DNA of 5,396 nucleotides, from contig NZ_CALHWC010000080.1 of the NCBI RefSeq assembly GCF_938036805.1, positions 1 to 5,396 of the forward strand, read 5' to 3'. The notes under the pieces are model-generated. The model was not told the origin of the DNA. It made no database searches and saw only the letters and a program-made list of their open reading frames with translations. The stretch's first letter is position 1. Each line of letters starts with the position of its first letter. The DNA is from an uncultured Streptococcus sp. (GTDB lineage Bacteria; Bacillota; Bacilli; Lactobacillales; Streptococcaceae). A program made the position numbers and the translations under genes. Of the stretch, positions 1 to 5,293 are shown in pieces.

Positions 1-80
1 ATAAGACGAGTAACTAATTGTGAATTGTAAAGCGGATCTGGCAATACTTCGCGCTTAGGCGCACGGTTTTTACGACTCAT
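1..80 (-). CDS. rpsG: 30S ribosomal protein S7, N-terminal part (runs off the window)
   Basis: Reading minus from the ATG at 80-78 gives MSRKNRAPKREVLPDP and then LYNSQLVTRL, the typical start of bacterial S7, a primary 16S rRNA-binding protein that nucleates the head of the 30S subunit. Only 26 complete codons are in the window; the rest lies beyond base 1. It follows rpsL after 19 nt, the normal str operon order (usually rpsL-rpsG-fusA). A purine-rich ribosome site (GAAAGGGG, about 10 nt before the ATG) fills that gap. The gap is too short for the long intercistronic S7-binding hairpin known in the E. coli str operon, so any S7 feedback must act elsewhere. The identification is firm although partial. 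Confidence 0.96.
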   Translation of the reverse strand, partial: MSRKNRAPKREVLPDPLYNSQLVTRL

Positions 81-99
81 TTATCTTTATCCCCTTTCC

Positions 100-513
100 T
101 TATGCTTTTGGACGCTTAGTACCGTATTTAGAACGGCCTTGCTTACGGTCAGTAACACCTGCTGTATCAAGTGCACCGCGGACGATATGGTAACGTACCC
201 CTGGAAGGTCTTTTACACGTCCACCACGAAGAAGCACCACGCTGTGCTCTTGCAAGTTGTGTCCGATACCTGGGATGTAAGCTGTAACTTCGATCAAGTT
301 GCTCAAACGTACACGGGCAAATTTACGAAGGGCTGAGTTAGGCTTCTTAGGTGTCATAGTTCCGACACGAGTTGCAACACCACGTTTTTGCGGTGAAGAT
401 ACGTTTGTTTGAACTTTTTTGTGGCTGTTGTAACCAACGTTCAAAGCTGGTGATTTAGATTTTTCTACTTTTGATTTACGCGGTTTGCGAACCAATTGGT
501 TAATTGTAGGCAT
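100..513 (-). CDS. rpsL: 30S ribosomal protein S12
   Basis: A 137-residue protein matching S12 along its whole length. S12 sits at the 30S decoding centre and controls tRNA selection accuracy. The start MPTINQLVRKPR, the decoding loop TPKKPNSALRK (residues 54-64), the segment GHNLQEHSVVLLRGGRVKDL (84-103, with PGVRYH following) and the C-terminus SKYGTKRPKA are all intact. It is 13 residues longer than E. coli S12 because of an insertion near residues 25-40, as is usual in Firmicutes. Lys56 (E. coli Lys42), Lys57 and Lys101 are wild type, so the sequence carries none of the classical streptomycin-resistance substitutions at these positions. The start is supported by AGGAGA ending 5 nt before the ATG. 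It is first gene of the str operon, preceded by its own promoter and a structured leader, and followed by rpsG. Confidence 0.98.
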   Translation of the reverse strand: MPTINQLVRKPRKSKVEKSKSPALNVGYNSHKKVQTNVSSPQKRGVATRVGTMTPKKPNSALRKFARVRLSNLIEVTAYIPGIGHNLQEHSVVLLRGGRVKDLPGVRYHIVRGALDTAGVTDRKQGRSKYGTKRPKA

Positions 514-544
514 CTACATTCTCCTGTATTTTTTTAATTTTGGT

Positions 545-645
545 GATGATACACTTGGTGACAGCTATCATCTGTGTGTACTTTTGCAACATTTGTCAGC
601 ACGTCTCTGTACACTTTTGAGAGACCAAAAGTAAAAAGTACCGTT
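545..645 (-). ncRNA. Candidate structured 5' leader of rpsL mRNA
   Basis: The predicted transcript starts near 643-646 and reaches the rpsL ATG about 130 nt later. By hand I find perfect complementary arms in minus-strand RNA. P1 is 641-634 with 585-578 (8 bp, GUACUUUU/AAAAGUAC). Inside it, S1 is 632-626 with 619-613 (7 bp, ACUUUUG/CAAAAGU). The 6-nt S1 loop GUCUCU (625-620) is fully complementary to AGAGAC (608-603), giving an H-type pseudoknot or two exclusive hairpins. P3 is 572-566 with 551-545 (7 bp, GAUGAUA/UAUCAUC) with a 14-nt loop. GUGUAC (614-609) can alternatively pair with GUACAC (581-576). There is no U-tract after any stem, so it is not a plain attenuator. A ribosomal protein feedback site is a natural reading but is inference; I do not recognise a named family. 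Confidence 0.5.
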
Positions 646-649
646 TATC

Positions 650-678
650 ATTGTAACACAGAAGCATATCCTCGTCAA
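650..678 (-). promoter_or_regulatory. rpsL (str operon) promoter, sigma-A type
   Basis: On the minus strand -35 TTGACG (678-673) is separated by exactly 17 nt from -10 TACAAT (655-650), which is preceded by TGT, an extended -10. The tract just upstream (about 681-704) is A-rich, with AAAAAATTAAGAAAA, like an UP element. Transcription should start near 643-646. A near-consensus promoter with these additions fits the high expression expected of a ribosomal protein operon. Confidence 0.87.
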
Positions 679-713
679 TAGGTTTTCTTAATTTTTTGCT
701 TATCTTCACTTCT

Positions 714-735
714 TAATCAACCCTTTACTTGATTA
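714..735. repeat. 7-bp inverted repeat upstream of the rpsL promoter
   Basis: TAATCAA (714-720) and TTGATTA (729-735) are perfect inverted copies with an 8-bp spacer. The repeat lies about 36 bp upstream of the rpsL -35 box and 82 bp downstream of the surface protein gene stop. It lacks a following U-tract on the minus strand, so it is not a normal intrinsic terminator. It could be a protein-binding site or chance in AT-rich DNA. Around it, 679-816 is otherwise AT-rich non-coding DNA in which I see no gene and no canonical terminator. Confidence 0.3.
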
Positions 736-816
736 TTATCATCTTAAAGATCTGAAAATATGCTACAACTGATTGTTGATAAACACTTAAATACCAATCA
801 AAATATGTATTCAATT

Positions 817-1434
817 CTATTTTTCACTTGAAGTCTGGGAAGGAACCACCGTATTTGAAGAAGCGCCCGAAGTATCTGAAGACAGGCTTGGTATCTCCGA
901 AGATGGACTTGGGGTAACTTCTGGACTAGAGGATGGTGCAGGAGTCGAACTTTCTTGTGGCTGTATTCGTGGTTCGATGGAGATGGCAGGTGTTCGATAA
1001 ACTGGCGCAACAGGCGTAGGAGAGAACGACTGCTGCTGGTCTGAATCAGGTTCAGTGGATTCCTCAGGTGTCTTCATTGCATCTTTTACGGCTTGAATTC
1101 GACCTTGGAACTTAGCTTTGGCTTCCTCATCTTTTACCTTGTCAACCGCTGCTTGTGCTTGAGTCAAACTTTCATCGGTACGCTCTTCTTCTAACTTTTT
1201 AACAGCTACTTCAGCATCCTGAATCGTATTATCTTCTGACGATGCTTTCTTAGTAGAACTGGCTTTACTGGAGCTTGAACGTCTACTGTAACTGACTGTT
1301 TTGGTGGAGCCCGTATTCTTCTGAGCTGGTTTTAAAAATATAAGTCCAGAAACCAAAATAAGCAGCATTATTGCCAGGATTCCTAAACGAACAAGGTTAG
1401 AAGCTCTCTCTAATTTATCAAAAATATTTCTCAT
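817..1434 (-). CDS. Membrane-anchored Ser/Pro-rich surface protein, function unknown
   Basis: I do not recognise this 205-residue protein. It has a short cytosolic N-terminus (about 1-15, with Arg and Lys), one hydrophobic segment (about 16-34, GILAIMLLILVSGLIFL), and a long presumed extracellular part. That part starts with a basic Ser-rich linker (43-66, SRRSSSSKASS). A charged helical module follows (67-121) with the pattern AEVAVKKLEEE, then LTQAQAAVDKVKDEEAKAKF, then RIQAVKDAM, resembling helical spacer modules of Gram-positive surface proteins. The tail (122-205) is rich in Ser, Pro, Thr and Glu. There is no LPXTG motif and no lipobox, so anchoring is probably by the N-terminal helix. 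The start is supported by AGGA 7 nt before the ATG. It lies 15 nt after purR and is probably cotranscribed with it. Low-complexity composition unlike its core neighbours suggests a fast-evolving, lineage-restricted gene. A role at the cell wall or septum is only a guess. Confidence 0.85.
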   Translation of the reverse strand: MRNIFDKLERASNLVRLGILAIMLLILVSGLIFLKPAQKNTGSTKTVSYSRRSSSSKASSTKKASSEDNTIQDAEVAVKKLEEERTDESLTQAQAAVDKVKDEEAKAKFQGRIQAVKDAMKTPEESTEPDSDQQQSFSPTPVAPVYRTPAISIEPRIQPQESSTPAPSSSPEVTPSPSSEIPSLSSDTSGASSNTVVPSQTSSEK

Positions 1435-1449
1435 AATTCTTTCCTAAAG

Positions 1450-2265
1450 TTAATCAAATATATTCCCAATCTCAACATCAATCATATTTGATTTAACGTC
1501 GATATTGGTCACCTTTAACAGCGATTTGTATTCCAGATGATCGCGATTGGCTTGCGCATTGTCTGCAAAGACCGCTACTCCTGCCAACTCCGAATCAAAC
1601 TCAGACAGAAGACTAATCATCCCATTAACCGTTCCGCCTCCCTTGAGAAAGTCATCGACAATCAGCACTCGACTTCCAGCCTTTAGGCTACGTTTTGAGA
1701 GGAACATTTTCTCAATCCGATCTCCGCTAGAGCCAGAGACATAGTTGACACTGACCGTAGAGCCCTCAGTGATTTTCAAATCGCGACGGACAATGACAAA
1801 GGGAACATTCAAGACATTAGCGACAGCATTGGCCAAGGGAACACCCTTGGTCGCCACTGTCATAACGGCATCAATCTTTTGATCTTTAAAAGCTTTGGCA
1901 ATGATGCGGCCAATATTATTGAGGATAGATGGCGTACTGAGCAAATCTGATAAGTAGATATAGCCGCCAGGAAGGATTCGATTACTCTCAGACAGCTGAT
2001 CGCGGAGGTCTTGAACGATAGCCTTGGCCTCCTTTTCTGAAATGGAAGGAGTGAAGACGACACCTCCTCCAGCACCGGTAATTGTCTCAATCGTACCAAT
2101 TTCGATTTCTTCAAAGGCACGTTTGATAATCACAATGTCTTCTGAAATGGAAGACTTGGCAGACTCATATTTCTCTGCAAATGTGTTTAAACTTGTTAAT
2201 TGGTAAGGATGGTTAATCAAGTAATTGGAAATAACCACCATGCGCTCACTTCTTCTTAATTTCAT
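1450..2265 (-). CDS. purR: Purine operon regulator PurR (PRPP-responsive)
   Basis: A 271-residue protein of the Gram-positive PurR family, unrelated to E. coli PurR. Residues 1-74 form the winged-helix DNA-binding domain (MKLRRSERMV, TSLNTFAEKYESAKSSISED). Residues 75-271 form a type I phosphoribosyltransferase-like domain with the PRPP loop VLIVDDFLKGGGT at 200-212, including Asp204, Asp205 and Lys208. In B. subtilis PurR represses pur genes and PRPP relieves this, with (p)ppGpp competing at the same pocket; in Lactococcus PurR activates pur genes. Which mode applies here cannot be read from the sequence. Length and start match streptococcal PurR. The ribosome site is poor: GGTGA about 4 nt before the ATG is the best, and GGAG lies 16 nt upstream. 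The gene has its own promoter with a PurBox-like site, suggesting autoregulation. A surface protein gene follows after 15 nt. Confidence 0.97.
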   Translation of the reverse strand: MKLRRSERMVVISNYLINHPYQLTSLNTFAEKYESAKSSISEDIVIIKRAFEEIEIGTIETITGAGGGVVFTPSISEKEAKAIVQDLRDQLSESNRILPGGYIYLSDLLSTPSILNNIGRIIAKAFKDQKIDAVMTVATKGVPLANAVANVLNVPFVIVRRDLKITEGSTVSVNYVSGSSGDRIEKMFLSKRSLKAGSRVLIVDDFLKGGGTVNGMISLLSEFDSELAGVAVFADNAQANRDHLEYKSLLKVTNIDVKSNMIDVEIGNIFD

Positions 2266-2280
2266 TTTTTCACCAATTCG

Positions 2281-2371
2281 ACTCCACCAAAATCAGCTAC
2301 AAACTAATCTATGAGCTAGGATCTTCTCGCACAGAGCACAAATCAGCTCTTTCGATTTCAAAGTTTGGAGT
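2281..2371 (-). other. purR 5' leader with possible long-range stem
   Basis: The predicted purR transcript has about 130 nt before the ATG. ACUCCA (2371-2366) is complementary to UGGAGU (2286-2281), a 6-bp stem that can extend by two A-U pairs past a bulge and would enclose about 80 nt. Inside, AGAGC/GCUCU (2350-2346 with 2337-2333) forms a 5-bp hairpin with an 8-nt loop. The closing stem would cover a GGAG that lies 16 nt before the ATG. AAATCAGCT occurs twice on the plus strand (2290-2298, 2340-2348). No known riboswitch core is visible, and no upstream ATG-started peptide. Support is modest. Confidence 0.3.
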
Positions 2372-2402
2372 GATTTCTATGAATATTTATTTTATTTTTT
2401 TC

Positions 2403-2431
2403 ATTATATCATACTATATCAAAAAAACGAA
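2403..2431 (-). promoter_or_regulatory. purR promoter, extended -10
   Basis: On the minus strand a perfect -10 TATAAT (2408-2403) is preceded by TGA, giving the extended form TGnTATAAT. The -35 at 17 nt spacing (2431-2426, TTCGTT) is poor, as is common for extended -10 promoters and for regulated promoters. Transcription should begin near 2396. The -35 position coincides with the PurBox-like site. Confidence 0.72.
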
Positions 2432-2460
2432 CATTATACTAAATATAATGCCCATTTTTC
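2421..2460 (-). terminator. Intrinsic terminator of the rpe-thiN-rmuC-yhaM operon
   Basis: Starting 5 nt after the yhaM stop, minus-strand RNA 2460-2444 pairs with 2438-2422 around a 5-nt loop (UUUAG). CAUUAUA pairs with UAUAAUG; the outward part continues through G-U, G-U, G-C and U-G to A-U pairs between AAAAA (2459-2455) and U residues (2427-2423). A run of seven U (2427-2421) ends it. The core is low in GC, so efficiency may be moderate. Its 3' arm and U-tract are the same bases as the PurBox-like site and the purR -35. Confidence 0.75.
2423..2435 (+). promoter_or_regulatory. PurBox-like PurR operator
   Basis: AAAAACGAACATT matches the published PurBox consensus AWWWCCGAACWWT at 12 of 13 positions, including the central CGAAC. 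It is centred about 33 bp upstream of the predicted purR start, over the -35 box, where bound PurR would most simply repress its own gene. Only one box is visible, whereas B. subtilis operators commonly have two in inverted arrangement. Since these bases also form part of the terminator, a chance match is possible. Confidence 0.5.
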
Positions 2461-2465
2461 GTATT

Positions 2466-3410
2466 TCACTTATCAATTTTTGGTTTATAGAAGGAACGAT
2501 TTTCCAATGCGAATATTTTATTGGTCATTTCTCCTGGAGCAACGAGAGACAGAGCCGTGGTCATCATCATCATTTCCGCATCCAGATTGTCAATCATGTG
2601 TAGGATTTCTGCTTCCATAATCTTTGGACGAACGGGACTGCCGTATTCAAGGAGACCGTGGTGACTGAGGAGGACATGGCGCAAAACGATGACATCTTCC
2701 TTGGTATCATCAATTTTCAGCTCCGCCAAGGTTTTGGTCAATTCTTCGTCAATCAGCGCAATATGGCCAATCAGATTGCCTCGCACGGTGTATTCCGTAT
2801 TTTCCGGACCGCTCAACTCAATGACTTTGGCCAAGTCGTGCAACATAATCCCCGCAAAAAGAAGGCTTTTATTGAGCTGAGGATAGATGTCACCAATTGC
2901 ATCCGCTAGCTTGACCATGGTAGCTGTGTGAAACGCAAGTCCTGATTCAAAAGCATGGTGATTGGTTTTCGCTGCTGGGTAAGAATAGAATTCCTTATCG
3001 TATTTGCTGTAAAGCGAACGGACCACGCGCTGCCAGACTTGATTTTCAATTTTGAAAATCATTTGCGCCAGGTATTCCCGCAGTTCTTTTTGATCAACAG
3101 GTGGTTTTTCTTTGAAATCCGCAGGATTATTGGGCTCACCAGCTTTGGGTAGGCGCAGGGTCAACTGATTAACCTGCGGGGTGTTATTGTAGACTTCGCG
3201 ACGGCCTTGCATATGGACGACTTTCCCCGCTGTAAATTCTGACACATTATGAGGCTGGGCATCCCACAATTTCCCTTCAATCACTCCAGTATCATCTTGG
3301 AAAGTGAAGGCGAGGTAATTTTTCCCAGCTCTGGTCTGTCGGACTTCGGCCGACTTAATCAGATAAAATCCTTCAAACAATTCATCCTTTTTCATTTGAT
3401 TAATTTTCAT
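2466..3410 (-). CDS. yhaM: 3'-5' exoribonuclease YhaM/Cbf1
   Basis: A 314-residue protein matching YhaM of Bacillus and Cbf1 of streptococci in full length. The family trims 3' ends of RNA, and in streptococci it removes short single-stranded tails left at transcript ends. Residues about 12-90 are an OB-fold nucleic-acid-binding domain (FEGFYLIKSAEVRQTRAGKN, YLAFTFQDDTG). Residues about 145-300 are an HD phosphohydrolase domain with candidate metal ligands His161, His191-Asp192 (GIMLHDLAK), His250-His251 (LLSHHGLLEYGSP) and Asp274. I chose the ATG at 3410-3408, because AAAGGG lies 7 nt upstream and the length then equals the family norm. The upstream in-frame ATG at 3425 would add MKGKI but has no ribosome site. 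The gene overlaps the end of rmuC by 11 nt, pointing to translational coupling. It is the last gene of its operon. Confidence 0.96.
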   Translation of the reverse strand: MKINQMKKDELFEGFYLIKSAEVRQTRAGKNYLAFTFQDDTGVIEGKLWDAQPHNVSEFTAGKVVHMQGRREVYNNTPQVNQLTLRLPKAGEPNNPADFKEKPPVDQKELREYLAQMIFKIENQVWQRVVRSLYSKYDKEFYSYPAAKTNHHAFESGLAFHTATMVKLADAIGDIYPQLNKSLLFAGIMLHDLAKVIELSGPENTEYTVRGNLIGHIALIDEELTKTLAELKIDDTKEDVIVLRHVLLSHHGLLEYGSPVRPKIMEAEILHMIDNLDAEMMMMTTALSLVAPGEMTNKIFALENRSFYKPKIDK

Positions 3411-4659
3411 AATCTTCCCTTTCATCTGGAATATCTAGCAAGTGTAACTGAAGGTCTTGGTCCGACAATTCAATATGTCGCAGCGTTCTCTCAATAGCAT
3501 TGGTTCGGCGAGTCAGTAGCTCGTCAATGCTTCCAGAAGCGTTCTTCAAGTGCTTCTGAGCCTTGGCTAGAATGCCGCCAAATTTATTAAATTCCAGCTT
3601 GACGCTGCCCAGAACCTTGCTGATGTCATCTGCGCTACGCTGGATGTTCAGTGTTTTAAAGCCAACTGAGAGAGAATTAAGCAGGGCTGACAAGGTAGAC
3701 GGTCCAGCTACGACAATCTGCTCATCTCGCCGCAAACCGTCGAAAAACTCTGGATTGCGAACCACTTCAGAATAGAGTCCCTCCGTTGGCAAAAACATAA
3801 TCCCAAAATTCGTCGTAGCTGGCGGAGCCAGATATTTACTCTTGATATCCTTGGCAAAGCGCTTGACGCTAGCCAACAGCGACTTACGGTAAAGTTCAAT
3901 CTCTTCCTTGTTGCCCGATTCATAGGCATCTTCCAAGCGATAGTAATCCGCCAGAGGAAACTTGGAATCGATGGGCAGGTAGACATAGTCCTGCTCTGTC
4001 TGCCCAGGCAACTTGATAGCATACTCCACGCGCTCACTAGAACCTGCCACTGTGGCAAATTCCCGCTCATACTGGCTGGGCGTCATGATGTCTTCGATAA
4101 TTTGTCCCAGCTGGAGTTCGCCCATAATGCCGCGGGTCTTGGTATTGGAAAGAACCTTATTGAGACTGCCAACATCCCGAGCCACTGTCTGCATCTCTCC
4201 TAAACCACGATTGACAGACTCTAGCTGCTTGGACACCGTCTCAAAGGAGGTCTGCAGGCGACTCTGCAAAGTCTTCTCCAATTTTTCCTCAACGGTCTGG
4301 CGCATCTGCTCCAGCCGCAGGTCATTGGACTCCTGAATCTGACGCATCCGCTCATCGGTTTTATCTCGATTTTTGCTGAAACTCTCCGCCATTTCGGTTC
4401 GCAAATCCGTCAAATGGAGGTGCAAATCTGTTCGAACTTCGGCTAACCGATCGCCCAGAACCAGTTCCAACTCTTTTTGCCGAAGAGCCTCCTGATGTCT
4501 TTCCTGCTCAAAGCGGTAATCCAGCTGGTCGGACAAGTGATCCTCCTGCTCTTCTAGCAAGACTCTGATTGCCTGCTCCTGCTGCCCCTGTCTCTGCCAG
4601 AAGAAATAGAGAAAGACCAGATTGATGATAAGCAGGATGATGATGACGATATACTCCAT
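3400..4659 (-). CDS. rmuC: RmuC family DNA recombination protein
   Basis: A 419-residue protein of the RmuC family. E. coli rmuC mutants show altered recombination at inverted repeats, and the domain is thought to be a PD-(D/E)XK-like nuclease; the exact activity is unsettled. Residues 2-21 form one transmembrane helix (VIIILLIINLVFLYFF), so it is probably tethered to the inner face of the membrane. Residues about 25-170 are a long charged coiled coil. Residues about 165-395 are the RmuC domain, with TRGIMGELQLGQIIED (Glu181), LPIDSKFP (Asp231, Lys233), IMFLPTEGLYSEVV and VAGPSTLSALLNSL. An upstream in-frame TTG (4707) would add 16 residues, but the ATG at 4659 has AGGAG 5 nt before it and starts right at the membrane helix. 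It begins 1 nt after the thiN stop and overlaps yhaM by 11 nt. Confidence 0.95.
   Translation of the reverse strand: MEYIVIIILLIINLVFLYFFWQRQGQQEQAIRVLLEEQEDHLSDQLDYRFEQERHQEALRQKELELVLGDRLAEVRTDLHLHLTDLRTEMAESFSKNRDKTDERMRQIQESNDLRLEQMRQTVEEKLEKTLQSRLQTSFETVSKQLESVNRGLGEMQTVARDVGSLNKVLSNTKTRGIMGELQLGQIIEDIMTPSQYEREFATVAGSSERVEYAIKLPGQTEQDYVYLPIDSKFPLADYYRLEDAYESGNKEEIELYRKSLLASVKRFAKDIKSKYLAPPATTNFGIMFLPTEGLYSEVVRNPEFFDGLRRDEQIVVAGPSTLSALLNSLSVGFKTLNIQRSADDISKVLGSVKLEFNKFGGILAKAQKHLKNASGSIDELLTRRTNAIERTLRHIELSDQDLQLHLLDIPDEREDYEN
3417..3422 (-). promoter_or_regulatory. Ribosome binding site that fixes the yhaM start
   Basis: AAAGGG on the minus strand, ending 6 nt before the ATG at 3410, lies within the last codons of rmuC. 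No purine-rich site precedes the alternative ATG at 3425 (upstream bases are TAGATATTCCAG). This favours the shorter YhaM. Confidence 0.7.
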
Positions 4660-4660
4660 A

Positions 4661-5293
4661 TCAACTCCTATCTTTACTGTAAATAACAACCGTATAACCC
4701 CCGTCAAAGGATAAAAATACAGGTCTATCTATAAATTCGTTAGAAGCATAGACTTTTTTAAAGAAAAAATTCGTTTCATTTAAAGGATATTTGGCTCCTT
4801 CAATGGTCAAAGGAACATCTTCGGTCGGCAGAAAGGCCAGATAGTCCATGCCTTCCACTGGCTTGATTTCATGACGGCCAGAGGGCACATAGCGGAGGCA
4901 ATTCTGGGCATCAACTAAGATCAGCTGTTCCATATAGGGAGCGATTTTATCATTGCTGGGTAAGAAAACATTGGCCAGAGCATGGTCTAAACGACCGCCA
5001 AAGGCGCCGAAAATCGTCAGATAAGCATCTGGATAGCGCTCAAAGCAAGCCAGAACAGCCAATTCTAAGTCCGTATCATCCTTTTCAGGCTGAGCCTGAA
5101 TGACTTCCTTGGCGCCAGCTTTTATGCGCAGCAATTCTTCATCGGAAACAGAATCAAAATCGCCAATCGCTAAGTCCAGAGGCAAGCCCTGCTTTAGCAG
5201 ATAAAAGGCACCACGATCAACTCCGACAAAAACATCAAAATCCCGATTGACCGCAGTCAAATCACCGCCAGCAAACAGAGCAATTCTAGGCAT
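4661..5293 (-). CDS. thiN: Thiamine pyrophosphokinase
   Basis: A 210-residue enzyme that transfers pyrophosphate from ATP to thiamine, making thiamine pyrophosphate in one step in the cytosol. Conserved catalytic-domain motifs are in order: GVDRGA (24-29), LAIGDFDSVS (41-50), KDDTDLELA (71-79) and FGAFGGRLDH (95-104), covering the nucleotide and Mg-binding aspartates. The C-terminal beta domain (about 125-205) binds thiamine, with LNETN at 171-175 and SNEF at 184-187. Length is normal for the family. The start ATG overlaps the rpe stop by 8 nt and is preceded by GAGGG at 9 nt. No TPP riboswitch is visible, as expected inside an operon. Its neighbour rpe is not in the same pathway, although transketolase, which acts with Rpe in the pentose phosphate pathway, uses TPP. 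Confidence 0.96.
   Translation of the reverse strand: MPRIALFAGGDLTAVNRDFDVFVGVDRGAFYLLKQGLPLDLAIGDFDSVSDEELLRIKAGAKEVIQAQPEKDDTDLELAVLACFERYPDAYLTIFGAFGGRLDHALANVFLPSNDKIAPYMEQLILVDAQNCLRYVPSGRHEIKPVEGMDYLAFLPTEDVPLTIEGAKYPLNETNFFFKKVYASNEFIDRPVFLSFDGGYTVVIYSKDRS
4665..4669 (-). promoter_or_regulatory. Ribosome binding site that fixes the rmuC start
   Basis: AGGAG on the minus strand lies 5 nt before the ATG at 4659-4657 and inside the last codons of thiN. It supports this start over the TTG at 4707 and predicts coupling, since the thiN TGA and the rmuC ATG are separated by one base. Confidence 0.85.

Noticed and set aside
81..99. S7 feedback hairpin between rpsL and rpsG, as in E. coli
   Set aside because: The gap is only 19 nt and is occupied by the rpsG ribosome site; no hairpin fits.
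139..336. Open frame on the plus strand opposite rpsL
   Set aside because: It is a mirror of a highly conserved ribosomal protein gene, with no ribosome site or recognisable product.
746..760. CodY-box-like sequence upstream of rpsL (minus TATTTTCAGATCTTT)
   Set aside because: It matches only 11 of 15 positions of AATTTTCWGAAAATT, and one half of the palindrome is lost. In AT-rich DNA this is expected by chance.
798..1010. Minus-strand open frame overlapping the surface protein gene in another frame
   Set aside because: It is a shadow of the Ser/Pro-rich coding repeats, has no ribosome site, and the main frame has a clear start and domain layout.
1415..1470. Similar sequence at the purR end (NIFD stop) and the next gene start (MRNIFDK), suggesting a duplication
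   Set aside because: The likeness is confined to about a dozen AT-rich bases with mismatches and does not extend into either gene.
2281..2371. Purine riboswitch in the purR leader
   Set aside because: The conserved three-way junction core and loop sequences of purine riboswitches are not present; only short unrelated stems are seen.
2370..2603. Plus-strand open frame starting in the purR-yhaM spacer
   Set aside because: Its first part is AT-rich terminator and promoter sequence and the rest is antisense to yhaM. The translation is low complexity (His run from antisense Met codons) and there is no good ribosome site.
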